Assembly (NCBI GenBank): GCA_003389385.1
Contig: QQVM01000015.1
Coordinates: 1 to 59,438 of the forward strand
DNA: 59,438 bases
Reading direction: 5' to 3'
DNA from: Bacteroidota bacterium
Lineage (GTDB): Bacteria; Bacteroidota; Bacteroidia; AKYH767-A; 2013-40CM-41-45
Of the stretch, positions 44,983 through 54,865 are shown piece after piece. The notes under the pieces were generated by a model, which saw only the letters and a program-made list of their open reading frames with translations, was not told the DNA's origin and did not search any database. The position numbers and the translations under genes were made by a program. Each line of letters opens with the position of its first letter. The stretch's first letter is position 1.

Positions 44983-46872
44983 ATGTGCGGAATAAGCGGA
45001 TTCATTGACTTCAACAGGAAGTCAGACAGAGATACTCTCATGCGTATGTCCGGTACCCTCGGACATCGTGGTCCTGACGATAAGGGTCATGAATTTTTTG
45101 AACTCGAAAATTCCGTAATCGGACTCGGATTCAGGAGACTGGCTATCATTGATCTGTCACCTGCAGCACATCAGCCAATGTATAACGCTGATAATGATTG
45201 CTGGATTATCTTCAACGGTGAGATTTATAATTATTCGGAGATCAAAGCTGAGTTGGTTAAATCCGGATTTGCTTTCCATTCAAACTCTGATACTGAAGTT
45301 ATCCTGAAATCTTTTCAGAGGTGGGGGCTTAGTTTTGTTGATAAGCTGATTGGCATGTTTGCCATGTGTCTGTTTGACAGAATTAACGGAAAGATTCACT
45401 TCCTTAGAGACAGGGCAGGAGTGAAGCCTTTGTATTATTATCATCGTGACGGACTTTTTCTTTTTGGCTCAGAACTTAAAGTCCTTCATCAGCATCCTGA
45501 TTTCAGAAAAGAACTCAATGAAGAAGCACTTGGACATTACTTTTCATACGGATACATTCCCGCTCCCTATTCTGTTTTTCAAAATACTTACAAATTGAAG
45601 CCAGGGCATATATTAACCCTGAATCTTGCCAGTGGCCGGCATCATGAAACTAAGTTCTGGGATGTTTTTGATTCTTATAACAGACCTAAAAAATCACCCG
45701 CCTACGAAGAGGCTCTGGAAAGGACTGAAGAGTTGCTCGTTTCAGCCTTTAATTACAGGATGGTATCTGATGTTCCTGTCGGAGTTTTTTTAAGCGGAGG
45801 ATACGACAGTTCATGTGTGACGGCACTGTTGCAGAAAAACAATACATCTAAAATTAAAACTTATACAATTGGCTTTGAGGATGAGAAGTACAACGAAGCT
45901 CCTCACGCTGCGAAAGTTGCTTCTTTTCTGGGAACTGATCATCATGAATATTACTGCACTTATAGAGAAGCTCTTGACCTTGTACCTGAACTTCCGCAAA
46001 TTTTTGATGAGCCCTTTGGCGACCCTTCCGCTGTTCCTACAACTCTTGTTTCAAGACAGGCAAGAAAGCATGTGACCGTAGCTTTGTCTGCTGACGCCGG
46101 CGACGAATTATTCGCAGGATATCCCAGACATAAAAAAAGTCTCTCATTACTCCGGAAAATGTTTCTTTTCCCATCATTTTCAAGAAAATTGCTTTCCAAA
46201 GGATTATCATTCCATTCTGTCGGAGATCTTTCAAAAGACGACAGGCTTGGAAAACTGAAATCATGTCTGGCCTCAGGTGATGTAGTCAAAGCATTTGAAA
46301 TTATTAATCAGACTTATTCTTCAGCGGAGTTGAAGGAGTTATTCATCAGGCAATTAAATCCGCCCCCAACTGTATTTGATGATGGTGCACTGCTCAATGA
46401 TGACAATGACATTCTCAGCAAAATACTTGCAGTTGAGTACAAAACTTATTTGTCTGAGGATATTTTACATAAAGTGGACAGAGCTTCCATGTCTGCAAGT
46501 CTTGAGGGCCGTGATCCCTTTGTAGATCACAGGATAGTGGAATATGTGGCCGGACTGCCTGCGGACTATAAAATGTCCGATGGTATTCAGAAAAAAATGC
46601 TGAAAGACATCGTGCATAAACATATACCGGAGTCTCTCATGAACCGGCCAAAAATGGGCTTTGGAATTCCTTTGCACAAATGGCTCCGCAATGAACTGAA
46701 ACCATTGTTTGATGAGCATATGAATGATGACTTTATTATTCGTCAGGGAATCTTTGACCTGAATACTGTAAGATTATTGCGTAATGCATATCTTGGCGGT
46801 AAACTGCCTCACTTTGAAAAAATCTGGCTGCTCTTTTCATTCCAACTTTGGTACAGGAAGTGGATGTCCTGA
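44983..46872 (+). CDS. asnB: Glutamine-hydrolysing asparagine synthetase (AsnB type)
   Basis: 629 residues. The N-terminal Ntn glutaminase domain begins MCGISGF (Cys2 nucleophile) with L-G-H-R-G-P-D-D and F-N-G-E-I-Y-N. The C-terminal synthetase domain has S-G-G-Y-D-S-S and the late P-K-M-G-F-G-I-P. All catalytic parts are present. In glycan clusters such enzymes often amidate a uronic acid or amino-acid substituent instead of making free asparagine; that is inference from the neighbours. Separated by 93 bp from a flippase gene on the same strand. Confidence 0.92.
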   Translation: MCGISGFIDFNRKSDRDTLMRMSGTLGHRGPDDKGHEFFELENSVIGLGFRRLAIIDLSPAAHQPMYNADNDCWIIFNGEIYNYSEIKAELVKSGFAFHSNSDTEVILKSFQRWGLSFVDKLIGMFAMCLFDRINGKIHFLRDRAGVKPLYYYHRDGLFLFGSELKVLHQHPDFRKELNEEALGHYFSYGYIPAPYSVFQNTYKLKPGHILTLNLASGRHHETKFWDVFDSYNRPKKSPAYEEALERTEELLVSAFNYRMVSDVPVGVFLSGGYDSSCVTALLQKNNTSKIKTYTIGFEDEKYNEAPHAAKVASFLGTDHHEYYCTYREALDLVPELPQIFDEPFGDPSAVPTTLVSRQARKHVTVALSADAGDELFAGYPRHKKSLSLLRKMFLFPSFSRKLLSKGLSFHSVGDLSKDDRLGKLKSCLASGDVVKAFEIINQTYSSAELKELFIRQLNPPPTVFDDGALLNDDNDILSKILAVEYKTYLSEDILHKVDRASMSASLEGRDPFVDHRIVEYVAGLPADYKMSDGIQKKMLKDIVHKHIPESLMNRPKMGFGIPLHKWLRNELKPLFDEHMNDDFIIRQGIFDLNTVRLLRNAYLGGKLPHFEKIWLLFSFQLWYRKWMS

Positions 46873-46965
46873 TTATAAACTTATACTCTGGAGAACAAAT
46901 TGTAAGCCATACAGGGACTGTGATAAAATTATTTATTATTGTCAGCGTTAGCATTTGGCTTTGGC

Positions 46966-48438
46966 ATGGGTGTAATCAAACGTCAGGGAATTAAAAATAC
47001 CATAATTGCCTATACTGGCATGGCAATCGGATTTCTAAATCTGATTGTCATTCAACCTCACTTTCTTACAAAGGAAGAGCTTGGACTGACGAGAATCCTC
47101 TATTCGTTTGCACTCTTGCTTGCGATGATGGTTCCGCTCGGAATCGGCAATGCGACTGTGAAATTTTTTCCACTCTTCAAGGATCCGGACCGCAAGAACC
47201 ATGGCTTTTTCGGTTTTATGAGTTTGTTTCCATTGGTTGGTTACATAATCACAGCTGCCTTGATTTTTATCTTCAAGGATTTTATTCTAGACCAATTCAG
47301 GACTGAGTCTCCGCTTTTTCTGGAGTTCTTCGATTATGTTTTCCCGCTGATATTCTTCAATGCTTTTATTGCAGTCTTCGCTGTCTATTGTAATGTGAAT
47401 TTTAAAACGACAATTCCGACATTTCTCAACGATATTCTTGTCAGAGTGTTAACCGTCATTTTGGTTTCGGTTTACTATTTGAAATGGTTGAGCCTGGATG
47501 GTTTTATTGCTTGGTTTACAGCCATATACGGAATTCAATTAGGATTGCTTCTTCTTTATATTTTCATTTTCGATAAGCCAAAAATAAAAATTGACTGGTG
47601 GGTTATCAGGGAGAAGAAATTCTTTGAGCTAATGCGCTATGGACTCTTGCTTTGGTTTGCAGGAGTCGCATCATTGGGTTTGAAGTATTTTGACTCTATC
47701 ATGATTGGCAAATTCATGGCTCTGAGTTTCGTTGGTATATACACAATTGCAGCTTTTGTTCCAACCATCATTGAGGCTCCGCTGAATGCCTTCGAGCGAA
47801 TAGCCGGTTCCAAAATAGCCTTTGCCTGGTCTGAAAATGACTTGAGTCAAATTCAGTCGATCTACCAAAAATCATCGCTATATATGTTCATGGCAGGAGG
47901 GTTTCTGTTTCTTCTGGTCAATCTGAACATTCATACACTTCTTCAATTTCTGCCTGAAGGCTATCAGCAAGGCGAGCTTGTGGTCATTATCATAAGCATT
48001 GGCACTCTGTATAACATGGCTACAGGCTTAAATGCTCCCGTTCTGTTCAATTCTGATAAATACAGATACGGTGCTGTCTATCTCATTGTTCTCGCAATAG
48101 TCATCCTGTCTCTTCAGATGTTGCTTATTCCGCTTTTCGGAATATACGGCGCTGCAATTGCAACGTCTGTGGCTGCCTTTATTTACAATTCACTTCTTCT
48201 GTTCACTGTATGGAAGTTCTTTAAACTTCAGCCTTTTGACAAGAATAACCTCTGGGTTCTATTTTCTATAATGCTGGTTTTTGCAGCATTGTTTTTTATT
48301 CCGCATCATCATAGCAGATACCTGGACATCCTGTTGAGGTCAGGGTTAGCCACGCTCATGTATTTTTCTCTGATCCGCTACAAAGGTTTGCTTCCTGATT
48401 TCGGAGATATGATGCCCTGGAAAAAAGTGAAATTCTGA
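46966..48438 (+). CDS. Oligosaccharide flippase (MOP superfamily)
   Basis: 490 residues and about 14 membrane helices (I-K-N-T-I-I-A-Y-T-G start, typical of Bacteroidota polysaccharide exporters). A TTG at 46939 is in frame but partly overlaps a near -7 box (TATTATTG, 46934-46941). I therefore choose ATG 46966. It abuts the convergent YihY gene with no spacer between stop codons. Confidence 0.85.
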   Translation: MGVIKRQGIKNTIIAYTGMAIGFLNLIVIQPHFLTKEELGLTRILYSFALLLAMMVPLGIGNATVKFFPLFKDPDRKNHGFFGFMSLFPLVGYIITAALIFIFKDFILDQFRTESPLFLEFFDYVFPLIFFNAFIAVFAVYCNVNFKTTIPTFLNDILVRVLTVILVSVYYLKWLSLDGFIAWFTAIYGIQLGLLLLYIFIFDKPKIKIDWWVIREKKFFELMRYGLLLWFAGVASLGLKYFDSIMIGKFMALSFVGIYTIAAFVPTIIEAPLNAFERIAGSKIAFAWSENDLSQIQSIYQKSSLYMFMAGGFLFLLVNLNIHTLLQFLPEGYQQGELVVIIISIGTLYNMATGLNAPVLFNSDKYRYGAVYLIVLAIVILSLQMLLIPLFGIYGAAIATSVAAFIYNSLLLFTVWKFFKLQPFDKNNLWVLFSIMLVFAALFFIPHHHSRYLDILLRSGLATLMYFSLIRYKGLLPDFGDMMPWKKVKF

Positions 48439-49410
48439 TCAGTATTCATTCCTGATTTTCCTCTTTGCATGGCTGATACTGGCATTCAGCTCAAAGCCAA
48501 GAATTAAAGAAAGGGAATTAAAATAGATCCATAACATGATTACGATCAAAGTTCCGATTGATCCGTAAATCTTGTTGTACTGATTGAAGTGATTCACAAA
48601 ATAAGCAAATCCGGTAGAGACTAATAAGGAAAGTAATGTTGCGAATGTTGAACCTGCGGATACAAAGCGATATTTTTTTCTTACAGCAGGGGCATAATAG
48701 TAAAGGAAAGATATAGCGAAAAAGAAAAGAGCCATGACGATTACCCATCTGCTGAAAAGGAGCAACAGAACTTGTGTCTTGGTTTTTAATATATGATGTG
48801 CCACCAGGTAACGTGTTGCTGATTCACCGAAAATGATCATTGCAGTGGCAGCGATCACCAGAACTGATAAAATAAAGGTCAGAACAACTGCAACTTTTCT
48901 TTGCTGCCATGGTGTTCTTGATTCAAATATATGATACGAGGAGTTGAAGCCCCGCATCATGGTCATGAATCCGTTGGTGGTAAAATACAGAGCCAGAAGA
49001 AAACCGATTGAAAGCAAGCCTCCTCTTTGTATTTTTATTATGTCTTCGATGGTTGTTCTAATGGTTTCATAAGCATGCATTGGGAGAAAATCTCTGATGA
49101 GCGAAAGAATCTCATTCTGAAAATTCGGTATCGGAATGTATGGGATAAGTGAAAACAGGAAAATGATTGCAGGAAAAATAGCAAGGAAAAAACTGAATGC
49201 CAGTGACTGCGCACGGGTCACGATTGAACCTCGCTGTATGCCTGTAAAGAAAAAATCAGCCACGTCAAAAATGGGCATTCCGTCAAAACCAGGCAGGGCA
49301 ACTCTTCTGGTATAATCCAGGAGGTTTTTTACTGGTGCAGATTTTATCAGTTTACGAAGAAGTTGTAAACTGAAGCGGGAAAATTTTACAGTGATATCTT
49401 CCCTGTTCAT
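48439..49410 (-). CDS. YihY/BrkB-family inner-membrane protein
   Basis: 323 residues with six predicted membrane helices and the family hallmarks R-A-Q-S-L-A-F-S-F-F-L-A-I-F-P, Y-Y-Y-A-P and I-M-L-W-I-Y. The family was once called ribonuclease BN, wrongly; its role, possibly transport, is not settled. Its start overlaps the nadC stop by 4 bp, so the two are cotranscribed. Confidence 0.9.
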   Translation of the reverse strand: MNREDITVKFSRFSLQLLRKLIKSAPVKNLLDYTRRVALPGFDGMPIFDVADFFFTGIQRGSIVTRAQSLAFSFFLAIFPAIIFLFSLIPYIPIPNFQNEILSLIRDFLPMHAYETIRTTIEDIIKIQRGGLLSIGFLLALYFTTNGFMTMMRGFNSSYHIFESRTPWQQRKVAVVLTFILSVLVIAATAMIIFGESATRYLVAHHILKTKTQVLLLLFSRWVIVMALFFFAISFLYYYAPAVRKKYRFVSAGSTFATLLSLLVSTGFAYFVNHFNQYNKIYGSIGTLIVIMLWIYFNSLSLILGFELNASISHAKRKIRNEY

Positions 49411-50288
49411 TTGCTAAGTTTCATCGAAATATCAAGGCTGCTGGATGAATGCGTAAGTGCCCCTACTGAAATGTAATTCACTCCGGTAAACGCATACTTT
49501 CTGATATTGTCTAAATTAATTCCTCCTGAAGCTTCTGTCTCAAATTTTCCTCCTATAATTTTAACTGCTTCTTTCATGATTTCAGGACTAAAGTTATCCA
49601 GCATTATCCTGTTTACACCACCGCATTCCATTACTTCATTTACCTCTGTGAGATTCCTGGTTTCTATTTCAACCGGAATGTTTTTTTTGGTGTCTTTAAG
49701 GTATTGCCTTGCCCTCTGAATTGCGCTTTTAATACCACCTGCGGCGTCCACATGGTTGTCTTTAATCAGGATCATGTCGAAAAGGCCAAATCTGTGATTT
49801 TCTCCACCACCAGTCTTCACTGCCATTTTTTCAAACATCCTGAAGTTAGGTGTTGTTTTTCTGGTATCGAGAATTACTGTACCGCTTCCTTCAACTTCTC
49901 TCACGTACCTGGATGTATTGGTCGCGATGCCACTCATTCTCTGCATGCAATTGAGTACAAGCCTTTCAGCAGACAACAATGAACGAGTGTTACCATAAAT
50001 TTCCATCACCACCGTTCCTGATTGGATTCGCTCACCTTCAGATTTATAGCATATACAATTTAAACTATTGTCAACTTCTGAAAAAATCATCTCGGCAAGG
50101 TCGATACCGCAAAGAATTCCGTCTTCCTTGAATTTAACTGCAGCTTTGCCGGATTCTGATTCAGGGATTGTTGCAAGTGAAGTGTGATCCCCGTCTGCTA
50201 TGTCTTCCATCAGTGCGTGCTTGATAAAATCAAGAGGACTGAGTCCTTTGTACTGTTCGGGAATCAGGAACGTATTACTCATTTTCAT
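49407..50288 (-). CDS. nadC: Nicotinate-nucleotide pyrophosphorylase (carboxylating)
   Basis: Converts quinolinate and PRPP to nicotinate mononucleotide in de novo NAD synthesis. 293 residues. Signature segments: E-D-I-A-D-G-D-H-T-S, S-A-E-R-L-V-L-N, D-T-R-K-T-T-P, G-G-G-E-N-H-R-F-G-L and I-K-D-N-H. The common T-P-G is T-P-N here. nadA and nadB are not in the window. M-K-M-S at the start allows ATG 50288 or 50282. Confidence 0.95.
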   Translation of the reverse strand: MKMSNTFLIPEQYKGLSPLDFIKHALMEDIADGDHTSLATIPESESGKAAVKFKEDGILCGIDLAEMIFSEVDNSLNCICYKSEGERIQSGTVVMEIYGNTRSLLSAERLVLNCMQRMSGIATNTSRYVREVEGSGTVILDTRKTTPNFRMFEKMAVKTGGGENHRFGLFDMILIKDNHVDAAGGIKSAIQRARQYLKDTKKNIPVEIETRNLTEVNEVMECGGVNRIMLDNFSPEIMKEAVKIIGGKFETEASGGINLDNIRKYAFTGVNYISVGALTHSSSSLDISMKLSK

Positions 50289-50358
50289 CGGGGATAATTT
50301 GCCTTTTTAAGCAGGGAAGGATTGCAGGGGTAAATTTATAAAAAACAGAAAAAGCTCT

Positions 50359-50754
50359 TTATTCATTTTCAATCCTCAATTCCATCAATGTTTTAGATGA
50401 ATTAGAGATTTTCAGGAAAAAAGAAACACGAAAATTCTTTGAACTGGTAGTCTGCATATTTCCTATAGCATAATGTTTGCCGTCTTTGGACGAGCCTTTG
50501 TGAACTACCTGAAAACTTTTGGGTGGGTTTTTACTGAAAAAATCTTTTAGAATTTGTTCCGCCTGTTGTCTGGAATAAACATCTTCCTGATCTAAAATTG
50601 TGAGGTCAACTGTCTTTCCGAAATAAGAGGCTATTTGCTGTGAATTGCCGCCTTTCACGGCATTGGAAAGATCCTCATACACATCCTGTGAAGCAGAACT
50701 GAATGCTATCATCATAAATGCAGTGAAAATCAGGCCTTTTATTAATTTTTTCAT
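50359..50754 (-). CDS. Exported DUF4783 protein
   Basis: 131 residues with a signal peptide (about 1-22) and a single NTF2-like domain. The order rlmH (divergent), DUF4783, nadC, YihY recurs in Bacteroidota as I recall, but no function is known. A 7-of-8 match to the -7 box (GATATTTG on the minus strand, 50768-50775) lies 13 bp upstream of the start. Confidence 0.85.
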   Translation of the reverse strand: MKKLIKGLIFTAFMMIAFSSASQDVYEDLSNAVKGGNSQQIASYFGKTVDLTILDQEDVYSRQQAEQILKDFFSKNPPKSFQVVHKGSSKDGKHYAIGNMQTTSSKNFRVSFFLKISNSSKTLMELRIENE

Positions 50755-50899
50755 GTTTTTATTTTCGCAAATATCAAGCCATCCGGCTGATATTATGGCT
50801 AATTTATAATAAAATTACCTTTTATGATGATCACTTTCTGTCTATTTTCAACGCCTGCATGTGGACGGATATCAGTAATGAATCAGACCGCTTAGGACC

Positions 50900-51364
50900 A
50901 TGAAGTGTGAATTGATATTTGTAGGCAAGACGAGTGAAAAATACCTGAAGGAAGGTATTGAAATCTACATTTCCCGGCTCAGGCATTATTTGAATGTGAG
51001 CGTGTCTTACATTCAGGCTTCGCAAGCTGCTGATACAAGTCGTGGGAGGGAGGAAGAAAGTGAAAGAATCATCAGGACGATTAAACCCAGAGATTTAATT
51101 ATACTGCTCGATGAAAAGGGAAGAGAGCTGGATTCAGTTCAATTCGCAGAACAAATGCAAAAATGGATGTCGCGTGGTTTTGCGAGGATATTGTTCATTG
51201 CCGGCGGTGCTTACGGATTTACCGACGAGCTCAGAAGCAAGGCAGACTTTATTCTTTCCGCCTCCAAATTTACATTCACTCACCAGATGGTCAGGCTGAT
51301 TATTGCAGAACAACTATACCGGGCAATGACCATTATCAGGAATGAATCTTATCATCACAGCTAG
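50900..51364 (+). CDS. rlmH: 23S rRNA pseudouridine-1915 N3-methyltransferase
   Basis: 154-residue SPOUT methyltransferase that modifies helix 69 of 23S rRNA on assembled ribosomes. The knotted SAM site is seen as L-L-D-E-K-G, F-I-A-G-G-A-Y-G-F and S-x-F-T-F-T-H-Q-M-V-R. The C-terminal Y-H-H is used in catalysis. Length is normal. Its last 29 bp overlap the convergent glycosyltransferase gene. Confidence 0.96.
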   Translation: MKCELIFVGKTSEKYLKEGIEIYISRLRHYLNVSVSYIQASQAADTSRGREEESERIIRTIKPRDLIILLDEKGRELDSVQFAEQMQKWMSRGFARILFIAGGAYGFTDELRSKADFILSASKFTFTHQMVRLIIAEQLYRAMTIIRNESYHHS

Positions 51365-52589
51365 TAGTTTTCATCACCGACTGATACACTTCGTCATATT
51401 TGTTCACTCCGCTTTCAAGTGAAAAATTATCCAACGCAACTTTTCTGATTTTCTCAGAATCTTTGTTTAAAAGATTTTGTATGTCATCTATCACAAAATC
51501 ATAGTCTTCATTTGTGAATGTACGGATGATTGAACCGCTTTCCGTTTTTCGAATGAACATATCAGTATCTCCAATATTTGTATTGCAAATGATGGGAATG
51601 CCCATGCTTAAAATTTCTGCCTGCTTGGTAGGTGAACTTGCTTTCTTGGAATATACTGGTTTAATAAAAAAGATAGAAAGAGAAGATAAAGCAAGTACAT
51701 GCGGAATTTCACGATGCGGAAGTTTTATTATTATAATGCTGTCCTCTGAAATTTTTTTCTGCGCTGATTTTTCCTGTATCATTTCCGGGTCTTCATGTGA
51801 AATGACGAGGAATTTTGATTCGGGAAGTTTCAATTTCATGCGTGAGAAAAAGTCAAGCATTTCATCCAGAAGGTACCAGGTTCCAACCGCTCCTACATAT
51901 GATAAAATCAAATCGTTTTTTCGAATGCCAAGCTTCTCTTTCCATTGATCAACAGCTTCCTTATTAAGATTCTTCCTGCTGAATAATTCAGTGTCGACAC
52001 AACACGGAATTACCTTTATAGGCAGGGATTTCCCATCTATGCTTTTCCATGTGTGAATTTCTTTTCTTGCAGATTCCGTAAGAGTAATAGTGTGGTCAGC
52101 AAGAGAAAGAAAGTCAGCTTCACGATTTTTAAAATAACGGTAAATGAACCGATAAATGAAAGAATTTTGGTTCCACATTCCTCCGTCAATTCTTTCATCT
52201 GCGTAAAAACCTCTGGGATCAAAAATAAATTTAAGCCTGTGCTTTTTTTTAAGCCGGGTTCCGATAAGCGAAGTGATGTAACTCCGGCAATGTACAATGT
52301 CAAACTTTTCCTTTTTCACCAGCCCGATACAAATCTTCCAAATTTTCAGCACATCATATATCGTGGAAATGATGAGAGGGCTCTTTGTATATGAGATACT
52401 GTGCCACATGATACCATTTTCTTCAAGCTGGGATTTTATCCAAGGTAAATTTGACGAATAAGCTTTCTTTTCAGAGCTGATGACAGTGATGAAATGCCCT
52501 TTTCTGCTAAGTCCGATCAAGTAAGGCAGAATCTGGCTTTGTCCAAGCGGGTCTGAAAGACCGTCATATGTCAGATACAATACTTTCAT
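51336..52589 (-). CDS. Family 4 glycosyltransferase
   Basis: 417 residues, GT-B fold. The N-terminal domain has G-L-S-D-P-L-G-Q-S-Q-I-L-P-Y, a typical acceptor-domain start. A F-D-P-R-G-F-Y-A-D-E segment in the middle and S-P-T-K-Q-A-E-I-L-S-M-G-I-P at the donor site are also typical. Likely adds a sugar to a surface glycan. Last gene of a minus-strand trio; 6 bp from its upstream neighbour. Confidence 0.87.
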   Translation of the reverse strand: MKVLYLTYDGLSDPLGQSQILPYLIGLSRKGHFITVISSEKKAYSSNLPWIKSQLEENGIMWHSISYTKSPLIISTIYDVLKIWKICIGLVKKEKFDIVHCRSYITSLIGTRLKKKHRLKFIFDPRGFYADERIDGGMWNQNSFIYRFIYRYFKNREADFLSLADHTITLTESARKEIHTWKSIDGKSLPIKVIPCCVDTELFSRKNLNKEAVDQWKEKLGIRKNDLILSYVGAVGTWYLLDEMLDFFSRMKLKLPESKFLVISHEDPEMIQEKSAQKKISEDSIIIIKLPHREIPHVLALSSLSIFFIKPVYSKKASSPTKQAEILSMGIPIICNTNIGDTDMFIRKTESGSIIRTFTNEDYDFVIDDIQNLLNKDSEKIRKVALDNFSLESGVNKYDEVYQSVMKTTSCDDKIHS

Positions 52590-52595
52590 GTCTTC

Positions 52596-53834
52596 TCACT
52601 TCAGAATGTTTCCGTAAACTTGTTCATAAACCTCATGTGCAATTCTGAAATCACGGTACTGTGACGCCACATTCATAATTTCGGTGTTGAGTTTTCTTTC
52701 ATTTTTATTTACTAGCATATCATCAATTATTTTACAAACCCTCAGATATTCTTCCTGATTGAATTCATTGATGACGGCACCGATGTTTTTTTTCATGATG
52801 ATATCAGAGTCTTCTGAAATATCCGGTGTGATCACCACTGGTAAGCCCAATGCCCAATATTCCCCGTCTTTAATGGGGGTGCAATATTTTTTAGTCGGAA
52901 TTGGTTTCACCGGGGTTATGGCAAAATCTCCAAGTCCGATAAATTCTGCGACATCAGAATGTGGAACAAGTTTAATGATGAGTGAGTCTTTGCTAATTCC
53001 GGCTTCGGAGGCCCATCGCAAAAGCTCTTCCCGGTTGTGTCCACTGAGTATCAATGCCCGAAATCTTCCTTTCCAGTAATCCTGGGCAACTTTAAAAAAA
53101 TCAAACACTTCCCTGTCAAGATATATTCCACCGAATTTTCCTGCATACACGCAGGTTACTTTATCATCTAGCTTGAGCTGTCTGACAAGATCTACATTTC
53201 TGATTTTGTCAGAGCTGAAATTTTCAAAATCTACACAGGCAGGTTTTACAAAAAAATTTGTCAGATTCACATCATACTTATTAGCAGCATAGTCATGCAT
53301 TGAATTGGTTGCACTGATGATTACGCTGGCATGCTTGCTCATTTTTTTTTCCAGACTGAACAAAAGTCGGAACTGGTAGCTGTCTGGTTTCCATGATTTG
53401 TTTTCAATCATTGCTTCAGCGTGAGGTTCATAGCTGTCTATGACAAGTGGCTTTCGCGTGATTCTGGATAATACATAAGCAATTGATCCAGCAGGTGTAC
53501 ACCATGCATGAATCACACTGATGCGTTTGAATATAATCGTGTAAATGAGGCGCATGAAATACAGCATCCAGCATGCAAGGGCCATTGGGCCAAATTTCAT
53601 GTATTGAAGAGTGATCAGATGTATGCCCTGAAGCCTCAACCTGTGTTTTACCTGCATTTTCTCATTCATGTTCAGTTTCATGTGAGCCTGCTCAAAAGTA
53701 ACCAGGTATATCTTGCTTCCGCGCGGAAGGTGTTCCTGAATAATATGTAAATAGGGCAAAGTATAGGCCTGAATTAGGGCATCCTTATAAGTCCAGTAGG
53801 TGACGACCAGGATATTTCTTGCATTGTTTTTCAA
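52596..53834 (-). CDS. Family 4 glycosyltransferase
   Basis: 412 residues, GT-B fold, with a hydrophobic stretch near residues 82-98 that may bind the membrane. The donor domain contains C-V-Y-A-G-K-F-G-G and an E-Y-W-A-L-G-L-P segment in place of the usual E-x7-E. It is linked to the next gene upstream by a 4-bp overlap. Only moderately similar to the other GT4 of the trio. Confidence 0.82.
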   Translation of the reverse strand: MKNNARNILVVTYWTYKDALIQAYTLPYLHIIQEHLPRGSKIYLVTFEQAHMKLNMNEKMQVKHRLRLQGIHLITLQYMKFGPMALACWMLYFMRLIYTIIFKRISVIHAWCTPAGSIAYVLSRITRKPLVIDSYEPHAEAMIENKSWKPDSYQFRLLFSLEKKMSKHASVIISATNSMHDYAANKYDVNLTNFFVKPACVDFENFSSDKIRNVDLVRQLKLDDKVTCVYAGKFGGIYLDREVFDFFKVAQDYWKGRFRALILSGHNREELLRWASEAGISKDSLIIKLVPHSDVAEFIGLGDFAITPVKPIPTKKYCTPIKDGEYWALGLPVVITPDISEDSDIIMKKNIGAVINEFNQEEYLRVCKIIDDMLVNKNERKLNTEIMNVASQYRDFRIAHEVYEQVYGNILK

Positions 53835-54742
53835 GGTCGCACTCCTTTCAATTTGTCAACAAGCTTCTTGCCCAGAGTTATTTTTGAAGCCAATACAAAG
53901 TACTTTAATCTGAATCCGCCGGATTTAATGGCATTTATAACGTATCTCAGAGCCTGAACTCTCTTGCCATCTATGTAACTGTGTATGGCACAAAAATAAC
54001 TGATGTGTGAATCAAGTTTTTTTAGATCAGGCCTGCTTAATGGGATTCTCTCTCTGATCCATTCCCGCGCTAGTTTGGTTTTGTTAATAATAAGAGTGTT
54101 GCCAGACCTCATGGATCTTTCCGGGTGATCATGCATCACCAGACTGACAGCATCAATTATATACACTTTTGAATACCTTGTGTTTTGGAGCAAAAACATC
54201 CAGTCTTCTTTGATTGCATATTTTCTGTCTTCTTCAAAAAGGGCAAGATTGGGATTTGATTTTTTAACGCAGATGTTGCACGCTAGGGGATTGCCCTGAA
54301 GAAACAAATGATAATCGTGAAAGCCTTCCGGAATTTCCATGATGTCAGCATTACTTAATCCGGCATCCGATTCGAAGCGATACTTTGTCGCTATGAAATC
54401 CGGGCCATTTAATTCCAGAATTTTCCTTGATAGAATTTCCAGATGCTGCGAGAGCATTTTATCATCTGAGTCAAGGAAAACTACATAATCGCCAGATGCA
54501 TCATTCAGACCACGGTTTCTGGCAGCGCCTCTTTCCAGATTTTCCTGCCTGATGAGGCTGATGTTCGGAAAATTGGAATACAGTTCCTTCAAGTATTCAA
54601 TAGTTCCGTCTGTACTTCCGTCATCCACTACAATTATCTCATGTGCAGGATATGATTGCCTAAGCACGCTGTCTATCGCGTGTCCAATCATATTCCTGCG
54701 GTTATAAGTAGGAATAACAGCACTGAATCTTATCCGGTCCAT
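53831..54742 (-). CDS. Family 2 glycosyltransferase
   Basis: 303 residues, GT-A fold: A-V-I-P-T-Y-N-R-R, V-V-D-D-G-S-T-D-G-T, G-A-A-R-N-R-G and D-S-D-D as the metal-binding DxD. Complete catalytic set, cytoplasmic. First gene of the minus-strand trio, divergent from the membrane protein gene. The intervening 145 bp has a TTGCA-ATA-TGCAA inverted repeat near 54763-54775. Confidence 0.9.
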   Translation of the reverse strand: MDRIRFSAVIPTYNRRNMIGHAIDSVLRQSYPAHEIIVVDDGSTDGTIEYLKELYSNFPNISLIRQENLERGAARNRGLNDASGDYVVFLDSDDKMLSQHLEILSRKILELNGPDFIATKYRFESDAGLSNADIMEIPEGFHDYHLFLQGNPLACNICVKKSNPNLALFEEDRKYAIKEDWMFLLQNTRYSKVYIIDAVSLVMHDHPERSMRSGNTLIINKTKLAREWIRERIPLSRPDLKKLDSHISYFCAIHSYIDGKRVQALRYVINAIKSGGFRLKYFVLASKITLGKKLVDKLKGVRP

Positions 54743-54865
54743 TCGGATTTATATTGTTTGCAATATGCAATTATCGTAATTATTTAATGATTTCAGGATG
54801 CCGTCTTGAGCTAATTGGCAATGCACTGAGTGATTTTATTCGTCCTTATTAATCATTAATATAAC

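Noticed and set aside
42090-48438. AsnB plus methyltransferases as a natural-product (peptide) cluster
   Set aside because: There is no precursor peptide, protease or adenylation gene; the neighbouring flippase and GT4 point to glycan synthesis.
49407-51364. nadC-DUF4783-rlmH-YihY block as a novel system
   Set aside because: All four are familiar families and the order appears to be ordinary for the phylum.
54763-54775. TTGCA-ATA-TGCAA inverted repeat as operator
   Set aside because: Too short to stand out in AT-rich DNA; mentioned only in the neighbouring gene entry.
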